64,000 nt of DNA, from positions 33,453,706 through 33,517,705 of the forward strand of contig NC_045139.1 in assembly GCF_008831285.2 (NCBI RefSeq). The letters are read 5' to 3'. A program made the position numbers and the translations under genes. Positions 1 to 9,851 of the stretch are shown piece after piece. The notes under the pieces were generated by a model. It saw nothing but the letters and a program-made list of their open reading frames with translations. It did not search any database and had not been told where the DNA came from. Numbering within the stretch: position 1 is the stretch's first letter; each line of letters opens with the position of its first letter. Source of the stretch: Nymphaea colorata (Eukaryota > Streptophyta > Magnoliopsida > Nymphaeales > Nymphaeaceae).

Positions 1-118
1 ATTAAATTGAAAGCACCCGTTCATCGTCCAACCACCCTCTTCCTCTTCTCCAAGTCATTATTTACATTTCCAATTCTCTTTTTAGCCTTCACCCAATCGA
101 ACAGAAAGCAAGAACGAC

Positions 119-148
119 CTCTCTCTCTCTCTCACACACACACACACA
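119..148 (+). repeat. (CT)n(CA)n microsatellite in 5' leader
   Basis: A CT run followed by a CA run ends one base before the start codon of the Ole e 1-type gene, so it probably lies in the 5' UTR. Pyrimidine-rich leaders are common in plant genes. Confidence 0.8.
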
Positions 149-149
149 G

Positions 150-1956
150 ATGGGTAGTCTCTGCAACTCCCTCTTGCTCGCTGTGCTTCTTATGTCCATA
201 GCTGTGGAGGGCACACAAGCAGACGTGGTAGTGTCCGGCAGCGTTTTCTGCGACCAATGTAAGGATGGTCGTTGGAGCCTCTTCGACTACCCTCTTAATG
301 GTGAGTAAGCACCGATTTAGCACATTCATGGTTCAACAACTTCCTTGATCACCAACTTCATTCTTTTCAATTAGAGACCAAACTTCGATGCCTGATCAGA
401 TGAGTAAATGATGCTTGTTGATTGTTGATGGCTCTTCTTCCCTGATGAGCTGCGTCTTCATTTGCAGGGGTGAATGTGGCGTTGGTTTGTGCTGATCAAG
501 GGGGAGCGGAGAAGGTGCTGATGCAAGAGACCAGTAACTTGGTCGGCGCCTACTCCATGAGGTTGAAGGGCAGCCCTGACATGAGGCGGTGCTTCGCTCG
601 GGTGGTGGGGAGCCCTCAAGGCAATTGGTGCACAGCGTCGGCCGGCCCTGCCAGAAGTCTGTCGCCCTCCGTCAGCATGTTCGGCGTCTCCTTCTACACC
701 GTCGACTCTTTGCTCCTACAGCCCGCTCGGCCCATGTCCTTCTGCCCCAAGTCCCTCAATCCCCGGCCCGCCCACCCCGTCTTTCCTGCCATCCCGCCAC
801 TGCCGTTCCTTCAGCCGTCAGCTTGCCCTTCCCGGTATGCCCCTCTTCTCCTCTTCTTTTGGGGTGAAAAAAAAAAAAGCAAAGCCATTGTTGTAGTTTT
901 GGATTTTTAACACTAAACTGTTTATAACTGGAGTGTCATTAGGGATGTGAGGGGAATATATCATATCATTAATCATATCCTCTTTTTTTTGGATATTCAC
1001 ATATTTGAATTGAATTCAGATTCAAATTTAAATAAAAAAAAGTCATATCCAATTTTACAATCTAAATCTGATTTGAATCTGATTTTTATCTTTATATCCG
1101 AATCCAAATTTTGAACTAGATTTTGCCAATTCTCAACATCAGATACATGATATTCATCTAAAAACACTGAATCTGTATTTGAATCCGATCAGATATTCTG
1201 AATCTGATATGATGTCATTTATTAAATCTGAATACGATCCAATTTCTTAATCGGATATTAAATTTTGTTTCACATCCGATTTTTTCTAATCGGTTCAATT
1301 GGATATCCGATTCAAATCAGATATGTTGACATGGCTAAGTGTTATGTTAGTCAACTTTTGTGTTAAATATTTAACGAGTAGCACCCATAAAAATCAAACT
1401 GATGCTTCGATAATGTGTTTGTGTTTGTTCTACGCTCTTGGGCATTCACGTTTCTCCTTCTCCAACTTTCGTTTTTTAATATAAAGGAATGACATGCAAA
1501 TCAAGCTGGTAAGCCTCAAAAGGTGATAGTGTAAGTGGTCGGAGAGAAGATGTGTAGAAGGTCCATCATCTAAATTTGTTCCATCATCTAAATTTGTTTT
1601 GTAGGTTCTGGCTGATGCCTGGGAACAGGTGCAACTGGAGGGTGGTCGGACCCCAGACGAAGGTGGCCCTCGCCTTCGGCCTGGCTGCAGCTCAAAAGTA
1701 CGGGACAGACATGACGCTCGGGCAAGGGCTGCTGGGTAGGGGCGAGCTGTACAGGACCCTGCTCAGGGAAGCCACCACTGCCCTTCTCAACTCTTACAAC
1801 AGCATCCAGTTCGAGTACCCCACGCTCAGGGTCCTGTGGGACATGAACCAGGCGCTGCAGGGCACGCCCAGGCAAGCCATCCGGCAGGCGCTGAGGTTCA
1901 GCAGGGCCAACGCTGGCTCCCGCAACGTCACCTGCCGCTTGGCTGCCTGCCACTGA
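150..1956 (+). CDS. Secreted Pollen Ole e 1-type protein (extended family, 289 aa)
   Basis: Three exons fit GT-AG rules and keep frame: 150-300, 468-834 and 1605-1956, giving 289 aa. Residues 1-24 form a signal peptide ending near TQA, so the product should enter the secretory pathway and probably the cell wall. A cysteine-rich Ole e 1-like region follows, with FCDQC (C34, C37), LVCAD (C58), RCF (C92) and NWC (C105). A proline-rich linker (about 140-172) leads to a C-terminal segment containing YGTDMTLGQGLLGRG and SYNSIQF. From memory this segment occurs in plant proteins annotated 'pollen Ole e 1 allergen and extensin family'. Their molecular function is unknown. The start codon is the first ATG after the CT/CA-rich leader, and it opens directly onto the signal peptide. 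Intron 2 (835-1604) carries a hAT-like repeat. Confident of family and exons, not of role. Confidence 0.85.
939..1325. mobile_element. hAT-like non-autonomous element relic in intron 2
   Basis: Starts at TAGGGATGTGAGG, a hAT-like terminus, and is filled with many variants of AATCCGAAT, AATCTGAT and GGATATCCGA in both orientations. Such subterminal repeats are typical of Ac-like hAT elements. There is no coding capacity, and no clean right terminus or target duplication was found, so boundaries are approximate. Confidence 0.45.
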
Positions 1957-2788
1957 TGGACCTCACCCACCCACATTAGAAGCTGAGCTATACTATATAA
2001 TGTTGGTCCGGATCATTGTACGAGAGGTTCGAACATAATGAGTTATTAATAAGATTTGCTATGGCACTAGAGTTTTTCTATTTTTCTCTTATATGTGGCC
2101 ACCTTCTTGGTCTGGATTATTGTATGAGAGATTTATAATAAGGTTTCTTATATACATGGAACTAGGGATATCTTACTAGACTGAGAAGCAATTAAGCAAA
2201 TATAAAATGTGCATCCTTATGTTACTCTTTCAAATTCAACAAGATATAATCCAACCACAAACACCACCTCCTTTATGTATGTCCAGTTTATGGCACTAAG
2301 TAATCAGGGATACTTGCACTACTTAAGACTCTTTGAAATTAATTACTGGAATAATAGTTTGGAAGGTCTCAAGCATAACATAAAATATTTGTTCAAAATT
2401 ATAGTTAGATTAATAATATTTTGCACTGATATCAATAGTTCGGTTGCAATTCCATATTGGATTTGATACGAATTTTTCAAGTGATTACATCTCCTACTAA
2501 GAAGATTCACATACGATAAGTATGTAATCGGCTTCAGATATGGAACAGATCTCGTCTTACCAAATCCAATAATCGTCCGACCTTTACCAATATTCAAACC
2601 CAATTACATTTAGTCACTTGGATATGTTTTTCTATTTTCTATACTCAAATGATCTTATGTTGCAAACAAAATTAAACATGCAGAAAGAAATTTTTTTTTG
2701 CTGAGGGGCTAGAAAGAATTTTAAACATTATGAGGCACCAATGAAAAAATTATTGGAGGCATCAACATGTAAATAAAAAAAATTTGAT

Positions 2789-2819
2789 GGACTGGTGTGG
2801 CAAATGCCCACACCAGCCC
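2789..2819. repeat. Palindromic-core repeat copy (ACTGGTGTGG...CCACACCAG)
   Basis: A near-perfect inverted repeat whose arms GGTGTGG and CCACACC flank CAAATGCC. It matches the core seen near 16626, 46891 and 58998. It sits in an AT-rich repeat relic of about 2690-2830. Confidence 0.55.
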
Positions 2820-4402
2820 TCAAGTGGCAGACCTTGTCGCCCAATTTTGTCAATGCATTTCCATTTCTTTAAGCACTACAGATTTATTACAAACATTTAA
2901 CATTAAAATGAATATACGTATACATATTACATAATGTGCACAACGAATAAATAAAAAAGCATCCCAGTAGTTTCAATATCAATAAAAAATAGCGGACTTA
3001 GATATAATCAAACATGAAAAATATGAATTAATAATATTTACTTAGTATCCCTAAGATCAGGCCAATACAAACTAATCAAAAAGAAAACTATTCTAAAACA
3101 TAAATGTATTAACTAAAACAGTACTTTATCTCATCAACCCATGTTAGTGATTGGCAAATATCTTCTTTTTCGTTCAACTTCTTCGTGTTTGGCATATATT
3201 TATAAGAAATTGTGTCCTACGAATCGTTTGCTTTTTTAATTGAATATCCAAATGTGCTGCAGTTTGCTCATTCAACTGATTCGGCAATCATGAATATTCA
3301 AGAGGAGCAGAACGGACGTGACAGCCCTACCTAACCAAATGTTGGGACTCAAAGAACTTCAAGTTGAAAGAATATAAATATTTCTCTGTTTGAAATGCAT
3401 CTCTTGGCATAGTCTCGCTTTGGAGCTTTTCAAACAAGAAAAAGGATTGAAGCTTAATTACAAAACCAATTGACAGGAATGGTGTGTCCGCTATTTTTAT
3501 ATTTATATTTATATACCCACACTTTATTATATATCTTGAATTTTGGCTGTCCACGAGAAGCAAAACCACCCTCACACCTTTGTTTAGACATTTCGGTGGT
3601 TTTACAGTACATTTTTTAACTCGAGTGTTGTGTATGCTATCTCTTAAAGTTTATAAAAATAGCACCCATGAAAATCAAATTGAATGTGCGTCATCAGCAC
3701 GACGCTCCAACCAACCCGCTACTTCTCATTTTAAGTGCGGAATTCTAAATGTAGCATTCATTCTGATCCAAAACCACAACAGGATTGGAGCTTAGATCCA
3801 GACTACAACCCGTAGTAAATTTGGATACAATTGGACCCACTCCACTCGCATATAAAATGAAAAGAAAAATGGTTGTTTTATATTTCTAGAGATGATTAAT
3901 CCAATATGTCAGCATGTAAGACCAAGACCTTATAATACATGAGTGGATTAAGAATGACTACATCCACTTGCATTCTGCAGATGGGTAGTTTATAAGAGTA
4001 TTAGTCACATCTCATGGCGCAGTTTGTTGCGGTGGGTGAGCCTAAAGCAATGGTTGACCAACCTTGTCTGGCTTCATTATAAAATGAAGAAACTTTAAGG
4101 AGGAAGAAGATGGCAAAGAAATTTCTTCGAGCCACACTCTCATAATCCGAGTTGTTCAAACTTCAACAACGGTCCGAGTTGATCAACAGTAGAAACTCGG
4201 CTAACTCAAAGGTAAGCCAAGTCCAACCAAGCTGAGCCACAGCCATTATGTCCGAGTCAAGTGCCAAGAACCGCGCCGTCACGAACAAAGCAAGTCAACT
4301 TTGATCAAAGAATTTCACATCAGCATCCATTATCAGTGTTTCTGCTCCATTCACCATGCAGAAGTTGCACCAAATCAGATTGCTACGATCAATAGTCATT
4401 CT

Positions 4403-4409
4403 TATATAT
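4403..4409 (+). promoter_or_regulatory. Probable TATA box of the lectin-like gene
   Basis: TATATAT lies about 140 bases before the preferred start codon at 4543. This would place transcription start near 4435 and leave a leader of roughly 105 bases. Position and sequence fit; there is no experimental support. Confidence 0.45.
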
Positions 4410-4542
4410 GTAATGCGCGTAATTTTCTAAGAGACAACAACAATTTCAACCTCCTTCCGTCTTCTGCGTGGGCAGATCTGACATGTCCAAGAAACCCAGC
4501 GGCTTCCTTCATTGTCAATCTCCTGCTTCAACTCTTGGTTTC

Positions 4543-5361
4543 ATGGCGACCCTTAAGAGGAGAAGACGGGCACGGTCTATGATCAGATTTGCTACTGTTT
4601 GCCTCGTTGTTTTCTTCTTATCTTCAACACTTGCAAGTGCCCTTTCAAGTATAATTGACAGAACCCGAAGAGAGCAGCTCATCTCAAGCCTATCATCTTC
4701 AGACAATGGTGGCAGCAGTGGAATCTCCCAGCAGTTCGTCGCGTCGCCGTCCGGAAGGTACGGAGGGCTGTTCGTCCGGCAAACGGCGGCCGACTCTCAG
4801 TCTTATGGCCATGACTACTGTTACATCCAGATTGTTGGCTCAGGTCAGATCCTGTGGGAGTCAGAGTGCGCCCCTGTTAGCACCACGAACCGATGCTACC
4901 TGGTTTTCTCCGACTTTGGCCTTGAGATTTATGATGGGGGCAGGTCAGTTTGGGATACTAACGCTGATGGGGTGAAGCTGCAGACTCTCATGATGCTTGA
5001 TAATGGAGACTTGCAGATCAGAGACGAAGGTGATCAAGTGGCCTGGAAGGCAAGTGATTACCAGTCCAATAGTCACAGATGCAGCACTTCCAGTTACACC
5101 CCATATGCCTCTCCTCTACCTTCTAATGACCCACAGCCTGCATTCAACCAGCCATACAACCAGCAGCCCCTGAACCAGCCATATTCCTCAGTGAATCAGC
5201 CATTCTCTTCTACAAACCAACAGCCTTTTGGTAATGGAATACCGTTAATACACAATCCTCTATTTGGTAGCGGCTCAACGCGTGAAGTTCCATCTCCTGT
5301 TTTTCTTCTGATAGGTTTGTTTGTGCTTGTTTTGAGTGTTTATGGTTTTGATATTTCTTAG
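4543..5361 (+). CDS. Secreted bulb-type (GNA-like) lectin-domain protein
   Basis: A single open exon. The ATG at 4543 (MATLKRRRR) is preferred. Alternatives are upstream in-frame ATGs at 4468 and 4483 and an internal one at 4579 that begins a textbook signal sequence (MIRFATVCLVVFFLSS). The mature part has an N-terminal serine/glycine stretch, then a beta-rich region with ILWESECAP, YLVFSDFGLEIYD, VWDTN and LMMLDNGDLQIRD, ending QVAWKASD. This is the repeat pattern of bulb-type mannose-binding lectins. The canonical QxDxNxVxY sugar site is not intact in the segments I can align, so mannose binding is doubtful. A Q/P/N-rich linker with repeated NQP motifs follows, then a hydrophobic tail (VFLLIGLFVLVLSVYGF) that could be a membrane anchor or GPI signal. 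Family assignment is fair; function is unknown. Confidence 0.72.
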   Translation: MATLKRRRRARSMIRFATVCLVVFFLSSTLASALSSIIDRTRREQLISSLSSSDNGGSSGISQQFVASPSGRYGGLFVRQTAADSQSYGHDYCYIQIVGSGQILWESECAPVSTTNRCYLVFSDFGLEIYDGGRSVWDTNADGVKLQTLMMLDNGDLQIRDEGDQVAWKASDYQSNSHRCSTSSYTPYASPLPSNDPQPAFNQPYNQQPLNQPYSSVNQPFSSTNQQPFGNGIPLIHNPLFGSGSTREVPSPVFLLIGLFVLVLSVYGFDIS

Positions 5362-5681
5362 TTTGGTCGGAAAGATCTGCCTTTTTTTCCTTCATTTATG
5401 TTGGCTTCTTTCTGCAACTGTCATAAGTTGAAACTTCTGCAGTTTGAGGCGGCCGTGGATCTTCTTTAGCCTACTACTTAATGATTAGAAGCTCTCAATA
5501 ACTAATCCTTAATGAATATATATTTTCACACGTTTGTGGGAGTCGTAGATCTCTGGCATGTAAGCACGATTGTGCATTTTATGATTCAGAATAAGTTTTA
5601 ATATTATGTTATATGTTCGAATCCTTTTTCACTGTTTGGGCTCTTGATTTTTGTGACAAATTGGTGTAAGTTAGAGAAAAA

Positions 5682-5683
<2 letters not shown>

Positions 5684-5714
<31 letters not shown>
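5684..5714. repeat. (GA)n microsatellite
   Basis: Uninterrupted GA dinucleotides about 320 bases after the lectin-like stop codon. Confidence 0.9.
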
Positions 5715-5719
<5 letters not shown>

Positions 5720-8256
5720 AAGAGAATAGCCCTATTGTCACTAACCTTATTCAGCCCTCATTAGATTAAGCAGTTGCTGAAGAACACAGTCCAGCTCCCA
5801 GAGATACCAAAAGGGATCAGAACGACCATGGAGGAGATCAGAAGATTTTCAAAAGTGAGGCACACAATATATCAAAGCCCTGTCAAATATGGGATGACTT
5901 GTCTGTGTATCTTTATGCATGGCATGTCTTTATCATGTATACTACATGCGAGTATGAAGACAGCAAGGATTTTCCCTCGCTGTGGATACAGGCACTTCTA
6001 TGAAATCATGTGAATTTACTTCGAAAAACCATGTAAGTTAACATGTTCTTCTGTCCTCTCTATTTCTCCTTTACTGCATCAAAGCCGGTGTCATCAATAT
6101 CAATGAGCATCAAACACTACTTACCGCATCAGATGCTCTGGAGGGCCTATATATGTTCCATTCAAGCTATATCAGTTTGCATATATCCATCGAATAAACC
6201 ACATATGGTAGTTTCTCATTTTTTATGAAAGAAAAACAACTCGGTGATCAGAACTATTTCGCCCCATGGCTTCTGCAAATCAACAAACATTATCATGCAT
6301 CAAGAGCGTCTAACTAACCAATTTTTTCTCATACCTCCTCATTCTAAATCTATAGAAAAATTTACAGTTAAGCAGAATAGACTGGGAGATAGCAGAACCC
6401 GAATAGACTAGGAAAAAACAAGATAATCCAGGAAGATTAGCCGGGGAATAAACGTCTATAATATGGTTTGGGTTTTTTTTTTTTCACTGTATCAAAATCA
6501 ACCAAATCTATTCAAATTATAGTCACAATAAAGTTTTGCAATTCTCAGATAATAATACGACGAGCTTAAAAAAAAACAGAAAAATACGGTAAATTTTTAA
6601 AAAATTTTAAAAACTAAAAATGAGAGAAAAATAAAATAAGTGAGAAATAATAACACAAATATCACAAGAGAAGTAGATTTGCAGCAAATAAAAAACTAAA
6701 AGTGAAAAAAAAAACTCTTTGGCATTAAAAAAACTGAAAAAAATGAAAAAAGTGAAAAAAAAAACGAAAAAAAATGCATAACATTTTTTTTCAAAAAAAC
6801 GCATTTTTTTAAGTGTTAAACGGTCATTTAATTTATCGTGTTTTTTTTTTAAAAAAAAAAAACATGTTTTCTGTTACTATGATTCAGATTACCATGTGAA
6901 CCTAACTCCTCCATAAACTACAGATTCCCTGGAAAGGAATCAGTTGTCCATGTCACAATGTATGTGCATCATCAGCCTGTATCCGTGAATATGCATTTCA
7001 TTGGCCCCTTGATCAAACAAGACTAGTCGATACAATCTTGCTAATTTTCTTTTCTTTTTTTTAACTACTTTTAAATTTGTTTTTGGTTATTTTGAGTATT
7101 TAAAACAATAGAAAATAAGCCGGTTCAGGTCAGCCAATACTGCCGTATATAGTTTTGATTTCCTCTTTTGGATGACCTCAGTCTAGCACATAGTTATTAG
7201 AAGTCCTGCTTTCCTCATTCTAAAACAATTTCTGCTTCGAAGCTCTGGCTTTGTATCAACAACATATGTTTTTTGCCACCTTTGGTGGCGAGCAGATCGA
7301 TTTGAGAAAAATGTGAAGGGTGTCGTCAAGTAGAAGGCTCTAAAGACAAGTTTCAGCCTCCTCACTCTGTCGGCGCTTCAACTCGAGAAAATGCCATCTT
7401 TGGTTCCTGTTTCTTCATTAAATTAAGATTGTTATGCTCCACTAAAACTTGATAGTCAGTGAAGAAAAAGAAAATGGACATCTGAAATCTGATTCAAGTG
7501 TCTGTGTCTGTGGAAGGAGGTAACCCTCAGGTGACTGGTCTTCCTAAAGGGGCAGGACTCGAACCAGGGGCCCTGCGTGAATCGGGGAGAGAATCCCTTT
7601 CAAAGCCATGAAGCAGTGATAAGCTTGAATAGTTTTGAGCACTCCCCATGAATCGAAATCGTGCCTTCGATGAGTCAATTTCAATGCCGAAAGTTTTAAC
7701 AGTAGAGAGAAGAAGTTAAGTGAAGAGGCCAAAAAAGAATAGCACCCTGAAATTCATCCAAGGTTAACAGTGGTCAAGACACGCCCACCAAACGACAGAA
7801 AAGGTTAAATCTTGGGGCGCAGCATCTTCCCATAGACGGAATGCTTTCTAATTATAATTGAGGGAGCGGTTTCTTGATGCAATGTCAAGCTCGTTGCCTT
7901 TTTTGGCGATCTGATGTGGGTGGTATCTTCGGAAGTTGTTCGATGGTTGTGTGGATAATACTTGGAAAGTTGCATTTAGTCCTATTTTCCTCTGGGTGTT
8001 TGAGATTTCCCTTTTACTAAATTTATTTTCTCTTGTGCGGGTCGAATCTTGCTGAATTTTTCAAATTCAATGGTGCACAGCACAAGGTTGATTCAGGGTG
8101 AACAGAAACAGCCTACCGATTACAAACTACAAAGCTTCAGCTAGTCATGGTTAGCATGAAGAATTAGTTGTCAGGAGCCTTTTCTTATGTAGGAGCAGAC
8201 TTCTGCAATATTTTAAGTCTTAGACGCAAGAATGTACTGTGATCCAACCACGCGCG

Positions 8257-8315
<59 letters not shown>
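8257..8315. repeat. (GT)n(GA)n compound microsatellite
   Basis: A GT run switches to a GA run with no interruption. Confidence 0.92.
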
Positions 8316-8318
<3 letters not shown>

Positions 8319-8727
8319 AAGGTTGTTGTAAGATTGTCATATGGAATTTTGATGCCTCAAGATGGTCCCTTTTTGATGCCGCAACTGGTGGAATCTGCCT
8401 TGTCAAGAGCCATTAGGCTAATTGGGGTTCGAATCAAAACCAGGGGCCATCTTCAGCCAGCTTTTGGCAGAAAGGCAAAGGCTGGTGGAGGGTGGATTGG
8501 ATATGGGCGGCCCAGGATTTTAGTTGTACATTGAACCCTGCACGCCATAGTTTTATTCTATTTCAGTGGAGGTGGTGGAAGGAACCGTGGGCCCTCGGCG
8601 AACCAAAACAATTGGTGGTCACCGTTGGTTCCAGTATCTACCGCCTGAGTGGCCTTGAATCAAACAAGCATTGTTCACTCAACCCCACACACGACGGCTT
8701 GGGGCGATCAATTTGCAAAACCATAAC

Positions 8728-8935
8728 AATATCTGGTGCCTTTCTTCTTGTGAGAGAAAGGGTAATCTTACTATTCAGACAAGAGGTGAAGCTCACCTTC
8801 TTCTCCTTCTTTTTCTTATCTTTATGTTCCAATCCAATATCTGATGTCTTTCTTCGAGTGAACCAGAGGGTTATCTTACCATTTCACCAAGAGCTAAAAC
8901 TCCCCTTCTTTTCCTTTAAGATCCAAAACTGCAAT
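8728..8935. repeat. Direct tandem duplication, period 108 bp
   Basis: 8728-8835 and 8836-8935 align as diverged copies, both opening AATATCTGRTG and then CTTTCTTC. Translating across both gives the parallel peptides RVILLFRQEVKL and RVILPFHQELKL, but no coding gene is supported. Confidence 0.7.
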
Positions 8936-9851
8936 GGTACCAGACAGTAAGATCGTTACACACTTCCCTCGCTTATAAGAAACAAAGTTGGGATTAAAAT
9001 TGGAGAGGTGGCTTCAAGATGCCTCCAAAGCTGGGGGCCCATGCCTTTCCTACTCGTTTCAATAAAGAAGAAAGAAAAAGAAAGAAACTTACTATACAAC
9101 GATGATTCTAGTGCAAAGGACATCTTCGTTACGCGATAAAAGTTGCCACAGGTCGCGACCTTTCGATGCAGCACGAATGCGGCTGCCGAGAAGAACACGA
9201 CTCTTCATGAAACCGCCTAACGCGTCTTGGAAACAACAAGATTGGCATGATTAAACCGTCGCTCAAAGCTACAATACATAAATAAAATTCGGGTAACAAG
9301 ATAAAACATTTCCAGGTATTCCCAGCCGCGCAGATCTCCACACGCAACAGAGTTTCAAACAAGCAATGACTCCTCACTAGTTTCATCATCACTTACTCGG
9401 ATGCCCAACAGAGACTGATGTTTCAGAACAATTTCAACTCGCAGGTCCCCATGAAGAGGAAATCAATTCATCACATGGATGACAATTTTAAATCGTTTAA
9501 AGCGTTCTGGGACAAGCACATGAACAGTACAGACATTCTCATTGGCCAACAAAGAAAAGAATTTCTTGCGGCGAAGCAGTTGAAAGACTAACAAAACCCA
9601 CAAAAAAGAAAAAATATATATTTCATTTGTTCATACAAGTATCCGGAAACAGTAGAATGACTAGCTACCAAAACTGACTCGGTCTTTGCGTCCTCCAAGC
9701 AACCCGTGAGGACAAACGAAAAAATCCCAAGATAAAAAGTAACATGTGAATGTCAAAGAACAAATTTCTCATCAGAATCAACTGTAGAGATCCCGCAGAA
9801 GCTTTAGTTGCACTTCATGATTGATACCATCTGAAGTGAACGTTGCTTTCC

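Larger units (their letters stand above)
1957..4542. other. Intergenic, no gene recognised
   Basis: AT-rich DNA between the Ole e 1-type gene and the lectin-like gene. It holds the palindromic-core repeat at 2789-2819. A segment near 3659-3700 (TAGCACCCATGAAAATCAAA) resembles one in the first gene's intron at 1379-1410. The last 140 bases should be the lectin-like gene's promoter and leader. Nothing else is supported. Confidence 0.6.
5362..9851. other. Intergenic between lectin-like and eIF4B genes; no gene recognised
   Basis: Includes 3' flanks of both convergent genes. Contents: (GA)n at 5684-5714; A/T homopolymer-rich DNA at about 6540-6870; a lone B-box-like sequence at 7549-7565; a GT/GA microsatellite at 8257-8315; and a 108-bp direct duplication at 8728-8935. 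The open frames here lack codon character or known motifs. Confidence 0.6.

Noticed and set aside
7549-7565. Perfect B-box GGTTCGAGTCC on the minus strand, as in a tRNA gene or SINE
   Set aside because: No cloverleaf and only a weak A-box; no matching second copy in the window.
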